This document shows, piece by piece, positions 1 through 5,855 of a DNA stretch of 5,855 nt. Every line of letters starts with the position of its first letter. Position 1 is the stretch's first letter. Source of the DNA: Acidimicrobiaceae bacterium (GTDB taxonomy: Bacteria; Actinomycetota; Acidimicrobiia; Acidimicrobiales; Palsa-688); NCBI GenBank assembly GCA_003156795.1, contig PMHU01000135.1:8786-14640 (forward strand). The letters run 5' to 3'. The notes below the pieces were generated by a model. It did not search any database. It worked only from the letters and a program-made list of their open reading frames with translations, and was not told the origin of the DNA. Made by a program: the position numbers and the translations under genes.

Positions 1-51
1 CGGCGGGTCCCATCTCGCGGCGGGTCCCATCTCGCGGCGGGTCCCATTTCA
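1..51. repeat. Three tandem copies of a 17-bp repeat at the window edge
   Basis: The unit CGGCGGGTCCCATCTCG occurs at 1-17 and again, identical, at 18-34. A third copy at 35-51 differs at two of the last four positions (ending TTCA instead of CTCG). The array touches the first base of the window, so it may continue to the left. There are no spacers between units, so it is not a CRISPR array. Its role is unknown. Binding-site repeats near the end of a mobile element lying outside the window are one possibility, and a simple minisatellite is another. Confidence 0.9.
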
Positions 52-127
52 TCGAAGCCTGGGCGCGAAGTTGAGGTCTCGGAAGCAACCAGCGCACTTT
101 TCATGGCCGATCGCAACCGAGAGTTGA

Positions 128-149
128 AAGTCGCGCCCAAGTCGCGCCC
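128..149. repeat. Perfect 11-bp tandem duplication
   Basis: AAGTCGCGCCC occurs at 128-138 and again at 139-149. The next 11 bases (150-160) match the unit at 8 of 11 positions and look like a decayed third copy. It lies in the GC-rich stretch 52-232, downstream of the menD stop, where I see no convincing gene. The short plus-strand reading frame there is rich in Arg and Pro, as expected from GC-rich noncoding DNA. Confidence 0.7.
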
Positions 150-232
150 TAGCCGCGCCGGCCCGCCAGGCCACTCCCGTCCGCCCCGCCGGCCCGTCAC
201 GCCACGCCGCACCCCGCGGCCCACCGGCCGGG

Positions 233-1975
233 TCAAAGACCGCGGATCGCCGCCGCGACCGATGCGTGCAAGTGGTCGTGAATTTCGACGTTGACGGCCC
301 GATCCGAGCGCACGATCCCCACCCGCACCCCAGGCTTGGCCGCGTCCGAAACCAGGGCGTCCAGCTCCGGCCGCTCGTTGATTTGCCGAACCTGGACTCC
401 GTAGGCCTGGGCCACGGCACCGAGATCAAGCCCGTGAGGCGTGCCCCAATAGCGCTCGAACCGCCGGCCGTCGAGCATCGACGCTTGCGGCAGGAAGGAG
501 AAGATCCCGCCTCCATCGTTGTCAACCACGACAACCGTCAACGCCACCTCACGCGCTGCGATCCAGAGCATGGCGCCCACGTCGTAGAGGAACGCGAGGT
601 CTCCCATCAGGGCCAAGGTCGGGCGTCTGTCGGCCACGGCAAGGCCGATCGCGGTCGAAAGGACACCGTCGATGCCGTTGACCCCTCGGTTGGCGAGGGC
701 GCGTACGCCCGCTCGTGGCGCCCCGTACCACTCGACGTCGCGGACGGGCATAGACGAGGACATCACCAGCTGACCCCCATCGGGCAGGCCCGCGAGCGCG
801 GCACGAGCCACAGCTGGCTCGCTCAGGCTGTGAAGACCATCCGGTCCGAGTTGCGCTTGGAATACCCGTTGGGCGGCCCCCTCGGCCGCCACCCACTTTC
901 CAAGCCATTCGCTCCTCTCGCCCTCGGAGCCGGGAGGGAGGCCTTTTGCGATCGCGCCCAGCAGAACCTCCGGATCCGTCGCCACCACGTGGGAAGCCGA
1001 TCGTTCCGGATCGCGCCACGCATAGTGTGGGTCGACGAGCACCTGGGGAACGTCGGAGGGCAGCGTCCCGAGCCATTGGTTGACGACCTTCGACGACCAC
1101 GGAGCGCCGACGCGCAGCACGACGTCCGGACGCAAGGCCGCCATGGTCGGGACTCGCAACAGAGCATCGGCAGTCGCGATAACGGGCCGCTCGGCCACCC
1201 GACATCCCGAGCGGGGATCTGCCAGCACTGGCCATCCGAGCCGGGACGCGACATCCAGCAGGCAACCCACGTCCCCGGCGTCGGCGCCGGCCACGATCAG
1301 GCCGTTGGCCCCGGCGTAAGAACGGAGTAGGTCGGTGACGTGCTCCGGGGCCCCCGCACCTACCGATCCGGTCGAATCGTGCCACGGAGCCCCACCCGGC
1401 CGTCCCGGAGGGATCTCTATGTCGACCGACGAACCGATCAAAGGCTCCCGGAACGCGAGGTTGATGTGGACGGGGCCAGGCGAACGTCCGCCGGCTTCGG
1501 CTGCGCACCGTGACGCCACCGACCGCCAGCTTCCCATCGAGGATAGCTCGGCCACTCCGGGCGAAAGAGCCCAGCGCACGGCGCGACCAAAGAGCCCTTC
1601 CTGGTCGATGGTCTGCGGGGCGGCAACGCGTTGGAGCTCGGGCGGCCGATCCGCCGTGGCCGCGATGAGAGGGACCCCCGCGTACGAGGCTTCCACGATG
1701 GCCGGGTGTAGCTCGACCGAGGCCGTCCCACTCGTCGTTGCGACGACCGCTGGCCGCCCTGTCGCCAGGCCGAGCCCGAGGGCGACGAACCCGGCGCACC
1801 GTTCGTCGAGAACCACGTGGACCCGTATTCTCGGCTCCGCGTCGAGGGCCATGACGAGGGGCGTGGACCTGGAGCCGGGCGCGACGACGGCTTCGGTGAT
1901 GCCAGCCCGGGCCCATTCGTCGGCCAGGACTTCGCAGAACGCCGCCTGAACCTCGGCGCCTGACGGGCTGCTCAT
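233..1975 (-). CDS. menD: MenD, SEPHCHC synthase (ThDP-dependent, menaquinone pathway)
   Basis: This cytoplasmic enzyme uses thiamine diphosphate and Mg2+ to decarboxylate 2-oxoglutarate and add the succinyl semialdehyde unit to isochorismate, giving 2-succinyl-5-enolpyruvyl-6-hydroxy-3-cyclohexene-1-carboxylate. It is the committed step of menaquinone synthesis. The 580 residues fit the usual family length of about 550-600. The N-terminal domain has PGSRSTPL (33-40), the DER segment with the ThDP-activating glutamate (E58), TSGTASVELHPAI (81-93) and TADRPPELQ (107-115). The C-terminal domain has SSSMPVRD (406-413), ANRGVNGIDG (428-437), and the ThDP/Mg site running from GDLAFLYD (458-465) to DNDGGGIFSFLPQ (485-497). 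The ATG at 1973-1975 is the natural start; the conserved region begins soon after it and no purine-rich ribosome binding site is visible. The start lies 14 bases from menH on the other strand. The gene looks intact, with no missing key residue. Confidence 0.97.
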   Translation of the reverse strand: MSSPSGAEVQAAFCEVLADEWARAGITEAVVAPGSRSTPLVMALDAEPRIRVHVVLDERCAGFVALGLGLATGRPAVVATTSGTASVELHPAIVEASYAGVPLIAATADRPPELQRVAAPQTIDQEGLFGRAVRWALSPGVAELSSMGSWRSVASRCAAEAGGRSPGPVHINLAFREPLIGSSVDIEIPPGRPGGAPWHDSTGSVGAGAPEHVTDLLRSYAGANGLIVAGADAGDVGCLLDVASRLGWPVLADPRSGCRVAERPVIATADALLRVPTMAALRPDVVLRVGAPWSSKVVNQWLGTLPSDVPQVLVDPHYAWRDPERSASHVVATDPEVLLGAIAKGLPPGSEGERSEWLGKWVAAEGAAQRVFQAQLGPDGLHSLSEPAVARAALAGLPDGGQLVMSSSMPVRDVEWYGAPRAGVRALANRGVNGIDGVLSTAIGLAVADRRPTLALMGDLAFLYDVGAMLWIAAREVALTVVVVDNDGGGIFSFLPQASMLDGRRFERYWGTPHGLDLGAVAQAYGVQVRQINERPELDALVSDAAKPGVRVGIVRSDRAVNVEIHDHLHASVAAAIRGL

Positions 1976-1978
1976 GTC

Positions 1979-1982
1979 AGGA
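1979..1982 (+). promoter_or_regulatory. Likely ribosome binding site of menH
   Basis: AGGA lies 7 bases before the GTG start at 1990, a normal Shine-Dalgarno spacing. It sits entirely in the 14-base gap between the menD and menH start codons and supports the GTG as the menH start. No other ATG, GTG or TTG start is seen close to it in frame. Confidence 0.5.
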
Positions 1983-1989
1983 TCATCGC

Positions 1990-2769
1990 GTGCGAGGAGC
2001 CCAAGCCGAAACTCTTCACGCCGAGGCCTGGGGCCAGGGCGACCCGGTGGTACTCGTCCACGGCTTCACTCAGTCGGGTCGGACGTGGCGTGAGATAGCG
2101 ACGGACCTGGCGACGGGCCACCAAGTCATCGCGCTGGACGCGCCGGGCCACGGCGGATCGTCAGAGGTGGTCACCGACCTACCCGGCGGTGCCGACCTGA
2201 TGGCCGCCGCGGCCCCAAACCCGGCGGCCTGGCTCGGATACTCCATGGGTGGCCGGTACGCCCTTCACGTGGCGCTGCGCCATCCACGGCTTGTTCGTCG
2301 CCTCGTCCTGGTCAGCACGAGCGGGGGGATCGACGACGATGCCGAGCGTGAATCTCGGCGCAAATCGGATGAAGTTCTGGCCCATCGGGTGCTGGCAGAG
2401 GGGCTCGGACCTTTCGTCCGCTGGTGGCTGGAGCGGCCCCTGTTCTCCACCCTCTCGGCCGAGGCGGCCGCCATGGAGAGCCGGCTGGATGGAACACCGG
2501 CCGGGCTGGCGAGCAGCCTCAGGCATGCGGGGGCCGGGGCCCAAGAGCCGTTATGGGATCAACTCGGCGAACTGGCCATGCCGGTGCTGGTGGTCGCCGG
2601 AGCCTTGGACGTCAAGTACGTCAACCAAGCCGGTCGGCTCGTGGCCGCCATCGGCTCCAACGCCGAGTTGGCCGTGCTCCCCGGCGCCGGGCACGCCTGC
2701 CACATGGAGCGTCCAGAGGCGTTCTGGAGCGCCGTAACGCCCTTCCTCGACCGCGCCGATCCCGCCTAG
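1990..2769 (+). CDS. menH: MenH-type alpha/beta hydrolase, SHCHC synthase
   Basis: MenH eliminates pyruvate from SEPHCHC, the MenD product, to form SHCHC; it is a cytoplasmic alpha/beta-hydrolase-fold enzyme. The 259 residues match the usual size of about 250. The oxyanion-hole segment is HGFTQSG (24-30). The nucleophile elbow GYSMGGR (83-89) carries the proposed catalytic Ser85 and closely resembles the GYSLGGR of known MenH proteins. Asp207 (in GALD) and His235 (in GAGHACHMERP) complete the triad. The GTG start at 1990 is supported by an AGGA motif 7 bases upstream and by the glycine-rich first strand beginning soon after. The gene is divergent from menD and convergent with menA, so the context agrees with the assignment. 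The alpha/beta hydrolase family is promiscuous, so a related esterase cannot be excluded from sequence alone. Confidence 0.86.
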   Translation: MRGAQAETLHAEAWGQGDPVVLVHGFTQSGRTWREIATDLATGHQVIALDAPGHGGSSEVVTDLPGGADLMAAAAPNPAAWLGYSMGGRYALHVALRHPRLVRRLVLVSTSGGIDDDAERESRRKSDEVLAHRVLAEGLGPFVRWWLERPLFSTLSAEAAAMESRLDGTPAGLASSLRHAGAGAQEPLWDQLGELAMPVLVVAGALDVKYVNQAGRLVAAIGSNAELAVLPGAGHACHMERPEAFWSAVTPFLDRADPA

Positions 2770-2835
2770 AGCCGGCGGCTGACACCGGCGCCCCCCGAGC
2801 CAGGCCGCTCGAGGCACCAAGTCCGCGACGGCGCC

Positions 2836-3720
2836 TCAGATCCCGATACCCACCGCCAGGAGGGCGCCGAACGCGAGTTGCAATCGGCCGGTGGCCCCGA
2901 GCACCGCGATGAGATCCTTACCTTCCCTCCCAGCGAGAACGCTGCGGACCGGTCCGACGGCTAGCGGCAATGCGACGAGCGCCATGAGCGACCCGATCCT
3001 GGCGACCGCGAGTGCGCCGGCCAGCCCGAACGCGGCCAGCACGCAGGTTGCGTAGAACAGGCGCGTCCGGCGCGCCCCGACCCGCACGGCGAGGGTCCTT
3101 TTGCCGCTGGCGGTGTCGCCGGGAATGTCACGCAGGTTGTTGACCACCAACAAGGCGACCGCGAGCAAGCCGACCGGAACAGAAGCCGCGATAGCCAACC
3201 CGGTCACCCGCCCGAGCTGCACGTAAGCAGTGCCAGCCGTGGCCACCAAGCCGAAAAAAATGAAGACGAACACTTCTCCCAACCCGACGTACCCGTACGG
3301 GCGGGGCCCGCCGGTGTACAGCCACCCGGCTGCGATGCTGGCCGCGCCCACGAGGACCAGCCACCAGCCCGCGGCCGCGGCCAGGCCCAGCCCGGTAAGC
3401 CCGGCCACTCCGAACGCAACTACGGCAGCACGCTTGACAGCGGCAGGCGACGCCAACCCGGAGGCAACGAGACGGACGGGGCCGACGCGCACGTCGTCAG
3501 AGCCACGGATCCCGTCGCTGTAATCGTTGGCGTAGTTGGTTCCGACTTGAAGAGCGAGGGCGACCAAGAGGGCCGCGGCGGCCCTCCACCAGATCGCTCC
3601 GCCCTCGGCGGCTGCCACGGCCGTACCGACGGCGACCGGTACCGCCGAGGCGGGCAAAGTGCGGGGTCGAGCTCCCGCGACCCACGGGTGTCGGGGCCCC
3701 GAAGGTCCCGCTGCGCTCAT
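2836..3720 (-). CDS. menA: MenA, 1,4-dihydroxy-2-naphthoate polyprenyltransferase
   Basis: This integral membrane prenyltransferase of the UbiA superfamily joins a polyprenyl diphosphate to 1,4-dihydroxy-2-naphthoate with loss of CO2, giving demethylmenaquinone. The 294 residues are typical. The first Asp-rich motif is NYANDYSD (62-69), with N62, D66 and D69 expected to bind the Mg-diphosphate. The second is NNLRDIPGD (194-202), with D198 and D202, followed by SGKRTLAVRVG (205-215). Eight or so hydrophobic segments can be seen, roughly at 24-40, 46-60, 96-116, 118-134, 146-166, 172-194, 221-241 and 243-290 (the last may hold two). The N-terminus (WVAGARPRTLPAS) is the standard MenA opening, which supports the ATG at 3718-3720. 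No Shine-Dalgarno motif is visible before it. It is divergent from menE (42 bases) and convergent with menH (66 bases). Confidence 0.96.
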   Translation of the reverse strand: MSAAGPSGPRHPWVAGARPRTLPASAVPVAVGTAVAAAEGGAIWWRAAAALLVALALQVGTNYANDYSDGIRGSDDVRVGPVRLVASGLASPAAVKRAAVVAFGVAGLTGLGLAAAAGWWLVLVGAASIAAGWLYTGGPRPYGYVGLGEVFVFIFFGLVATAGTAYVQLGRVTGLAIAASVPVGLLAVALLVVNNLRDIPGDTASGKRTLAVRVGARRTRLFYATCVLAAFGLAGALAVARIGSLMALVALPLAVGPVRSVLAGREGKDLIAVLGATGRLQLAFGALLAVGIGI

Positions 3721-3750
3721 GCCGGCCCGGTCCGCGTGGTCACCGCTGGC

Positions 3751-3781
3751 AAACTACCTGCCGTGCTGGAACTGGTCGCAA
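3751..3781 (-). promoter_or_regulatory. Weak candidate promoter for menA
   Basis: Reading the minus strand, TAGTTT (3756-3751) fits the TAnnnT form of a -10 box. TTGCGA (3781-3776) matches four of six positions of a -35 box, with a rather long 19-base spacer. It would start transcription within the menA/menE gap, giving a short menA leader. The -10 box is the only A/T-containing hexamer in the gap, and the -35 part lies inside the menE coding sequence. This is a pattern match only. Confidence 0.2.
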
Positions 3782-4890
3782 TCGATCTCCCTGGCGGCCC
3801 TGCGTTCGTGGCGGCCTTGCTCGCCGCTTGGGACAGAAGCGACGCGGTGCTCCCTGTCGACCAGCGCTTGTCGAGTGCGGCCAAGTCCGCGGTATTGCAA
3901 CAGCTCGGCCCGACCCTCGTCGAAGGCCCGGGTGGACGTAGCCGCCAGCCGGGAGGACGGCCGGTAGATCCCGGCGACGCCCTCGTAATGGCCACGAGCG
4001 GCACGACCGGCGCGGCCAAAGGTGTCGTCCTGACTCACGGGGCGGTCGCGGCGTCGGCCCGGGCCACTTCGCGTCGCCTCGGCGTCGACCCCGACCGTCA
4101 CAGGTGGCTGGCCTGCATTCCCCTCAACCACGTCGGGGGGCTGTCGGTCGTGACGCGAAGCCTGCTGACGAACACCCCGGTGACGGTGCTGCCCGTCTTC
4201 GACGCCGACGAAGTGCGTTCCCACTCGGGCCCCGACGTGCTGGTGTCGCTGGTACGGACGGCCCTCCAGCGCACCGGAGCGGGCCTCTTTCACACGGTCC
4301 TCTTGGGTGGTTCGGCTCCGCCCCCGAACCTCGCCGCCAACGTCGTGACCACCTACGGCCTGACCGAGTCGGGAAGCGGCGTCGTCTACGACGGAGTACC
4401 CCTCGACGGCGTCGAAGTAGCCATCGACCCTGACTCCCATGAAATCAAGCTCAGAGGGCCCATGCTCCTGCGGTGCTATAGAGACGGGACCGTACCGTTC
4501 GATGACCAAGGCTGGTTCCCCACGGGCGATTCGGGCCATCTCGACGCGACCGGAAAGCTCGTGGTGGACGGTCGCGCGTCCGAGCTGATCATCACGGGCG
4601 GGGAAAACGTGTGGCCGTCCGTGGTCGAAGCCGCCCTCAGCTCCCATCGGGGGGTGGCCGCGGTGTTCGTCGCGGGCCGACCGGATCCGGAGTGGGGGCA
4701 GAAGGTGGTGGCCTGGGTCGTGCCAGTCGACCCCGCAGATCCGCCGTCGTTGCCAGCCCTGAGGGAGACCGTCTCCGAAAGGGTCGCTCCCTACGCCGCC
4801 CCGCGTGAACTGGTCATCGTGGGCGCCCTGCCCCGAACGTCGATCGGCAAGGTAGACCGCAACCGTCTCTCCGACCTGCCGTCGCCCTAG
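3763..4890 (+). CDS. menE: MenE, o-succinylbenzoate--CoA ligase (short actinobacterial type)
   Basis: MenE activates o-succinylbenzoate with ATP and joins it to CoA, preparing it for ring closure by MenB. It belongs to the ANL (adenylate-forming) superfamily and acts in the cytoplasm. From the GTG at 3763 the protein has 375 residues, close to the short actinobacterial MenE proteins and shorter than the roughly 450-residue enterobacterial ones. Core motifs appear in order: P-loop TSGTTGAAK (78-86), PLNHVGGLS (120-128), YGLTE (198-202), WFPTGD (251-256), the hinge around GRASELIITGGENV (270-283), and the C-terminal SIGKVDR (360-366) with catalytic Lys363. The reading frame is open back to 3547, but the extra 72 residues lie opposite menA and look like nothing in the family. 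The conserved start, ELVAIDLPGGPAF, begins right after 3763. In-frame GTG 3736 is the main alternative. No clear ribosome binding site is seen. The P-loop has Ala85 where proline is usual. Confidence 0.92.
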   Translation: MLELVAIDLPGGPAFVAALLAAWDRSDAVLPVDQRLSSAAKSAVLQQLGPTLVEGPGGRSRQPGGRPVDPGDALVMATSGTTGAAKGVVLTHGAVAASARATSRRLGVDPDRHRWLACIPLNHVGGLSVVTRSLLTNTPVTVLPVFDADEVRSHSGPDVLVSLVRTALQRTGAGLFHTVLLGGSAPPPNLAANVVTTYGLTESGSGVVYDGVPLDGVEVAIDPDSHEIKLRGPMLLRCYRDGTVPFDDQGWFPTGDSGHLDATGKLVVDGRASELIITGGENVWPSVVEAALSSHRGVAAVFVAGRPDPEWGQKVVAWVVPVDPADPPSLPALRETVSERVAPYAAPRELVIVGALPRTSIGKVDRNRLSDLPSP

Positions 4891-4918
4891 TCGCTGGCCC
4901 CCCCGGCTGGACTACTGC

Positions 4919-4957
4919 AACGCGTTCTGGTCTAGGGTTTTCGTACACGTACGCGTG
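4919..4957. promoter_or_regulatory. Palindrome-rich region upstream of the dehydrogenase; possible operator
   Basis: The 88-base gap between menE and the dehydrogenase contains three short symmetric elements. AACGCGTT (4919-4926) is a perfect palindrome. CGTAC-AC-GTACG (4942-4953) is an inverted repeat with 5-bp arms. CACG-TACG-CGTG (4946-4957) overlaps it. The core ACGCGT occurs twice, at 4920 and 4951, 31 bases apart, which is about three helical turns. A -10-like TAGGGT (4933-4938) lies between them, with a weak -35-like TGGACT 19 bases upstream of it (4908-4913). This arrangement could suit a regulated promoter for the dehydrogenase, but no regulator family is recognised. Confidence 0.3.
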
Positions 4958-4967
4958 CCAATACTTT

Positions 4968-4973
4968 GGGAGG
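4968..4973 (+). promoter_or_regulatory. Ribosome binding site of the NDMA-dependent alcohol dehydrogenase
   Basis: GGGAGG ends 5 bases before the ATG at 4979. It is the best Shine-Dalgarno sequence in the window and fixes the start of the dehydrogenase. The men genes lack such a strong site. Confidence 0.8.
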
Positions 4974-4978
4974 GCCTG

Positions 4979-5855
4979 ATGCAGACCGAAGCCGCCGTCT
5001 TGTGGGGACAGAACACCGAGTGGAGCGTCGAGCCGATCGAGCTCGACTCCCCCAGGCAGGGCGAGGTCCTGGTCAAGCTGGCCGCGTCGGGCATGTGCCA
5101 CTCCGACGAGCACCTGGTCACCGGGGACCTGGGAGGCATCTACCCGGTCATCGGCGGTCACGAGGGAGCCGGCGTGGTCCAGGAGGTCGGCCCGGGCGTC
5201 GAGGACTTGGCGCCGGGCGATCACGTGGTGTTCGGATTCATCCCGGCCTGCGGCCACTGCGCTTCCTGCGCCCGGGGACGGTCGAACCTTTGCGACAACG
5301 GCGCCGCCTTGCTGATGGGCATGCAGCTCGACGGGAGTTCGCGCCACCACGCCCGCGGCCAGGACCTCAACGTCATGGTTTGCCTCGGGACGTTCAGCAA
5401 GTACACGACCGTCAATCAGATGTCGTGCGTCAAGATCGCCGATGACATCCCGCTGGAGCTGGCCTGCCTGGTCGGATGCGGGGTCACGACGGGTTGGGGC
5501 TCTTCCGTATACGCGGCCGAGGTTCACCCGGGCGACAACGTGGCGGTCATAGGGGTCGGCGGCATCGGAACGGCCGCCATCCAAGGAGCGCGCTTGGCCG
5601 GCGCCGAGCGGATCTTCGCCATCGATCCGGTGGAGCTCAAGCGGAAGCTGGCCCCCAAGTTCGGAGCCACCCACACCTACTCGTCGATCGCGGACGCCAC
5701 GGAGCCCATCCGGGAAGAGACGTGGGGCCGGATGTGCGACAAGATCATCTGCGCCATGGGTGTGGGCCAGGGCAGCCTGATGGCTTCGATCATGGGCCTG
5801 ACCGCCAAGCACGGGCGGGTCGTCGTCACCAACATCCACCCGATGCTCGAGACCG
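4979..5855 (+). CDS. NDMA-dependent, mycofactocin-associated zinc alcohol dehydrogenase (5' part, runs off the window)
   Basis: This is a medium-chain zinc alcohol dehydrogenase of the NDMA-dependent (Rxyl_3153-like) class. Members oxidise alcohols with a tightly held NAD cofactor and need an external electron acceptor: the dye NDMA in vitro, mycofactocin in vivo in producing organisms. The first 292 codons are present with no stop, so roughly the last fifth lies beyond the window. Catalytic zinc ligands are C40 (in MCHSDEH), H61 with E62 (GGHEGAG) and C167 (GCGVTTGWG). Structural zinc cysteines are C91, C94, C97 and C105. The Rossmann motif GVGGIG (192-197) is followed by Asp216, which favours NAD over NADP. 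The opening AAVLWGQNTEWSVEPIELD and the insert LDGSSRHHARGQD are typical of this class rather than of ordinary ADHs. A strong GGGAGG lies 5 bases before the ATG. The gene follows menE by 88 bases on the same strand and probably has its own promoter. The alcohol substrate cannot be told. Confidence 0.92.
   Translation, partial: MQTEAAVLWGQNTEWSVEPIELDSPRQGEVLVKLAASGMCHSDEHLVTGDLGGIYPVIGGHEGAGVVQEVGPGVEDLAPGDHVVFGFIPACGHCASCARGRSNLCDNGAALLMGMQLDGSSRHHARGQDLNVMVCLGTFSKYTTVNQMSCVKIADDIPLELACLVGCGVTTGWGSSVYAAEVHPGDNVAVIGVGGIGTAAIQGARLAGAERIFAIDPVELKRKLAPKFGATHTYSSIADATEPIREETWGRMCDKIICAMGVGQGSLMASIMGLTAKHGRVVVTNIHPMLET

Noticed and set aside
1..51. CRISPR array
   Set aside because: The 17-bp units abut each other with no spacers, and no cas gene is present.
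103..294. Possible 63-residue plus-strand protein upstream of the menD stop
   Set aside because: It has Arg/Pro-rich composition, no ribosome binding site, overlaps the 11-bp repeats and runs into the menD 3' end.
266..1330. Long plus-strand open frame (354 codons) opposite menD
   Set aside because: It is the antisense shadow of menD, is rich in Arg, His and Gly with no recognisable domain, and arises from high-GC codon bias. The menD motifs on the other strand are unmistakable.
549..1916. Minus-strand frame of 455 codons inside menD
   Set aside because: It is a +1/-1 frame shadow of menD, very Arg/Gly/Pro rich, with no family motif.
2770..2835. Possible bidirectional terminator between convergent menH and menA
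   Set aside because: Only 5-bp stems are found (GCCGG/CCGGC at 2771-2789, CGAGC/GCTCG at 2796-2811, GAGGC/GCCTC at 2811-2837), none followed by a T run. That is no more than expected in such GC-rich DNA.
3754..4647. Minus-strand frame of 297 codons opposite menE
   Set aside because: It is an antisense shadow of menE with low-complexity His/Arg/Gly composition and no known fold signature.
4814..5839. Minus-strand frame of 341 codons opposite the dehydrogenase
   Set aside because: The plus strand encodes an NDMA-dependent alcohol dehydrogenase with all zinc ligands and a strong ribosome binding site. The minus frame is Asp/His/Arg-rich shadow sequence.

Overview
This window looks like a chromosomal segment from a high-GC actinobacterium. 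It carries four menaquinone (vitamin K2) biosynthesis genes, followed by the start of a mycofactocin-type alcohol dehydrogenase. The GC-rich codon use, a short (about 375-residue) actinobacterial-style MenE and an NDMA-dependent dehydrogenase of the Rxyl_3153 type all point to Actinobacteria. An Acidimicrobiia-like lineage is my best guess, but that is inference from protein style, not from a marker gene.

Layout. Positions 1-51 hold three head-to-tail copies of a 17-bp repeat that begin at the window edge. Positions 52-232 are GC-rich and contain no convincing gene, only a small 11-bp tandem duplication. menD lies on the minus strand (233-1975). Fourteen bases from its start codon, menH begins on the plus strand (1990-2769). 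menH converges on menA (minus, 2836-3720) with 66 bases between their stops. Forty-two bases beyond the menA start, menE begins on the plus strand (GTG at 3763, stop at 4890). An 88-base spacer with nested palindromes and a good ribosome binding site then leads to an alcohol dehydrogenase (4979 onward) that is cut off by the window end.

How the genes work together. MenD adds a succinyl semialdehyde unit from 2-oxoglutarate to isochorismate, giving SEPHCHC. MenH eliminates pyruvate to give SHCHC. MenE activates o-succinylbenzoate as its CoA ester, and MenA prenylates 1,4-dihydroxy-2-naphthoate at the membrane. The other pathway genes (menF, menC, menB, the thioesterase and the final methyltransferase) are not in this window. 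The four men genes alternate strand one by one (minus, plus, minus, plus), so they cannot be one operon. They form two tight divergent pairs, menD/menH and menA/menE.

The dehydrogenase is a zinc enzyme of the class that keeps its nicotinamide cofactor bound and depends on an external redox partner, mycofactocin in genomes that encode it. No undescribed system is evident. The points worth a second look are the strand-alternating men cluster with almost no intergenic space, the edge repeats, and the palindrome-rich region ahead of the dehydrogenase.
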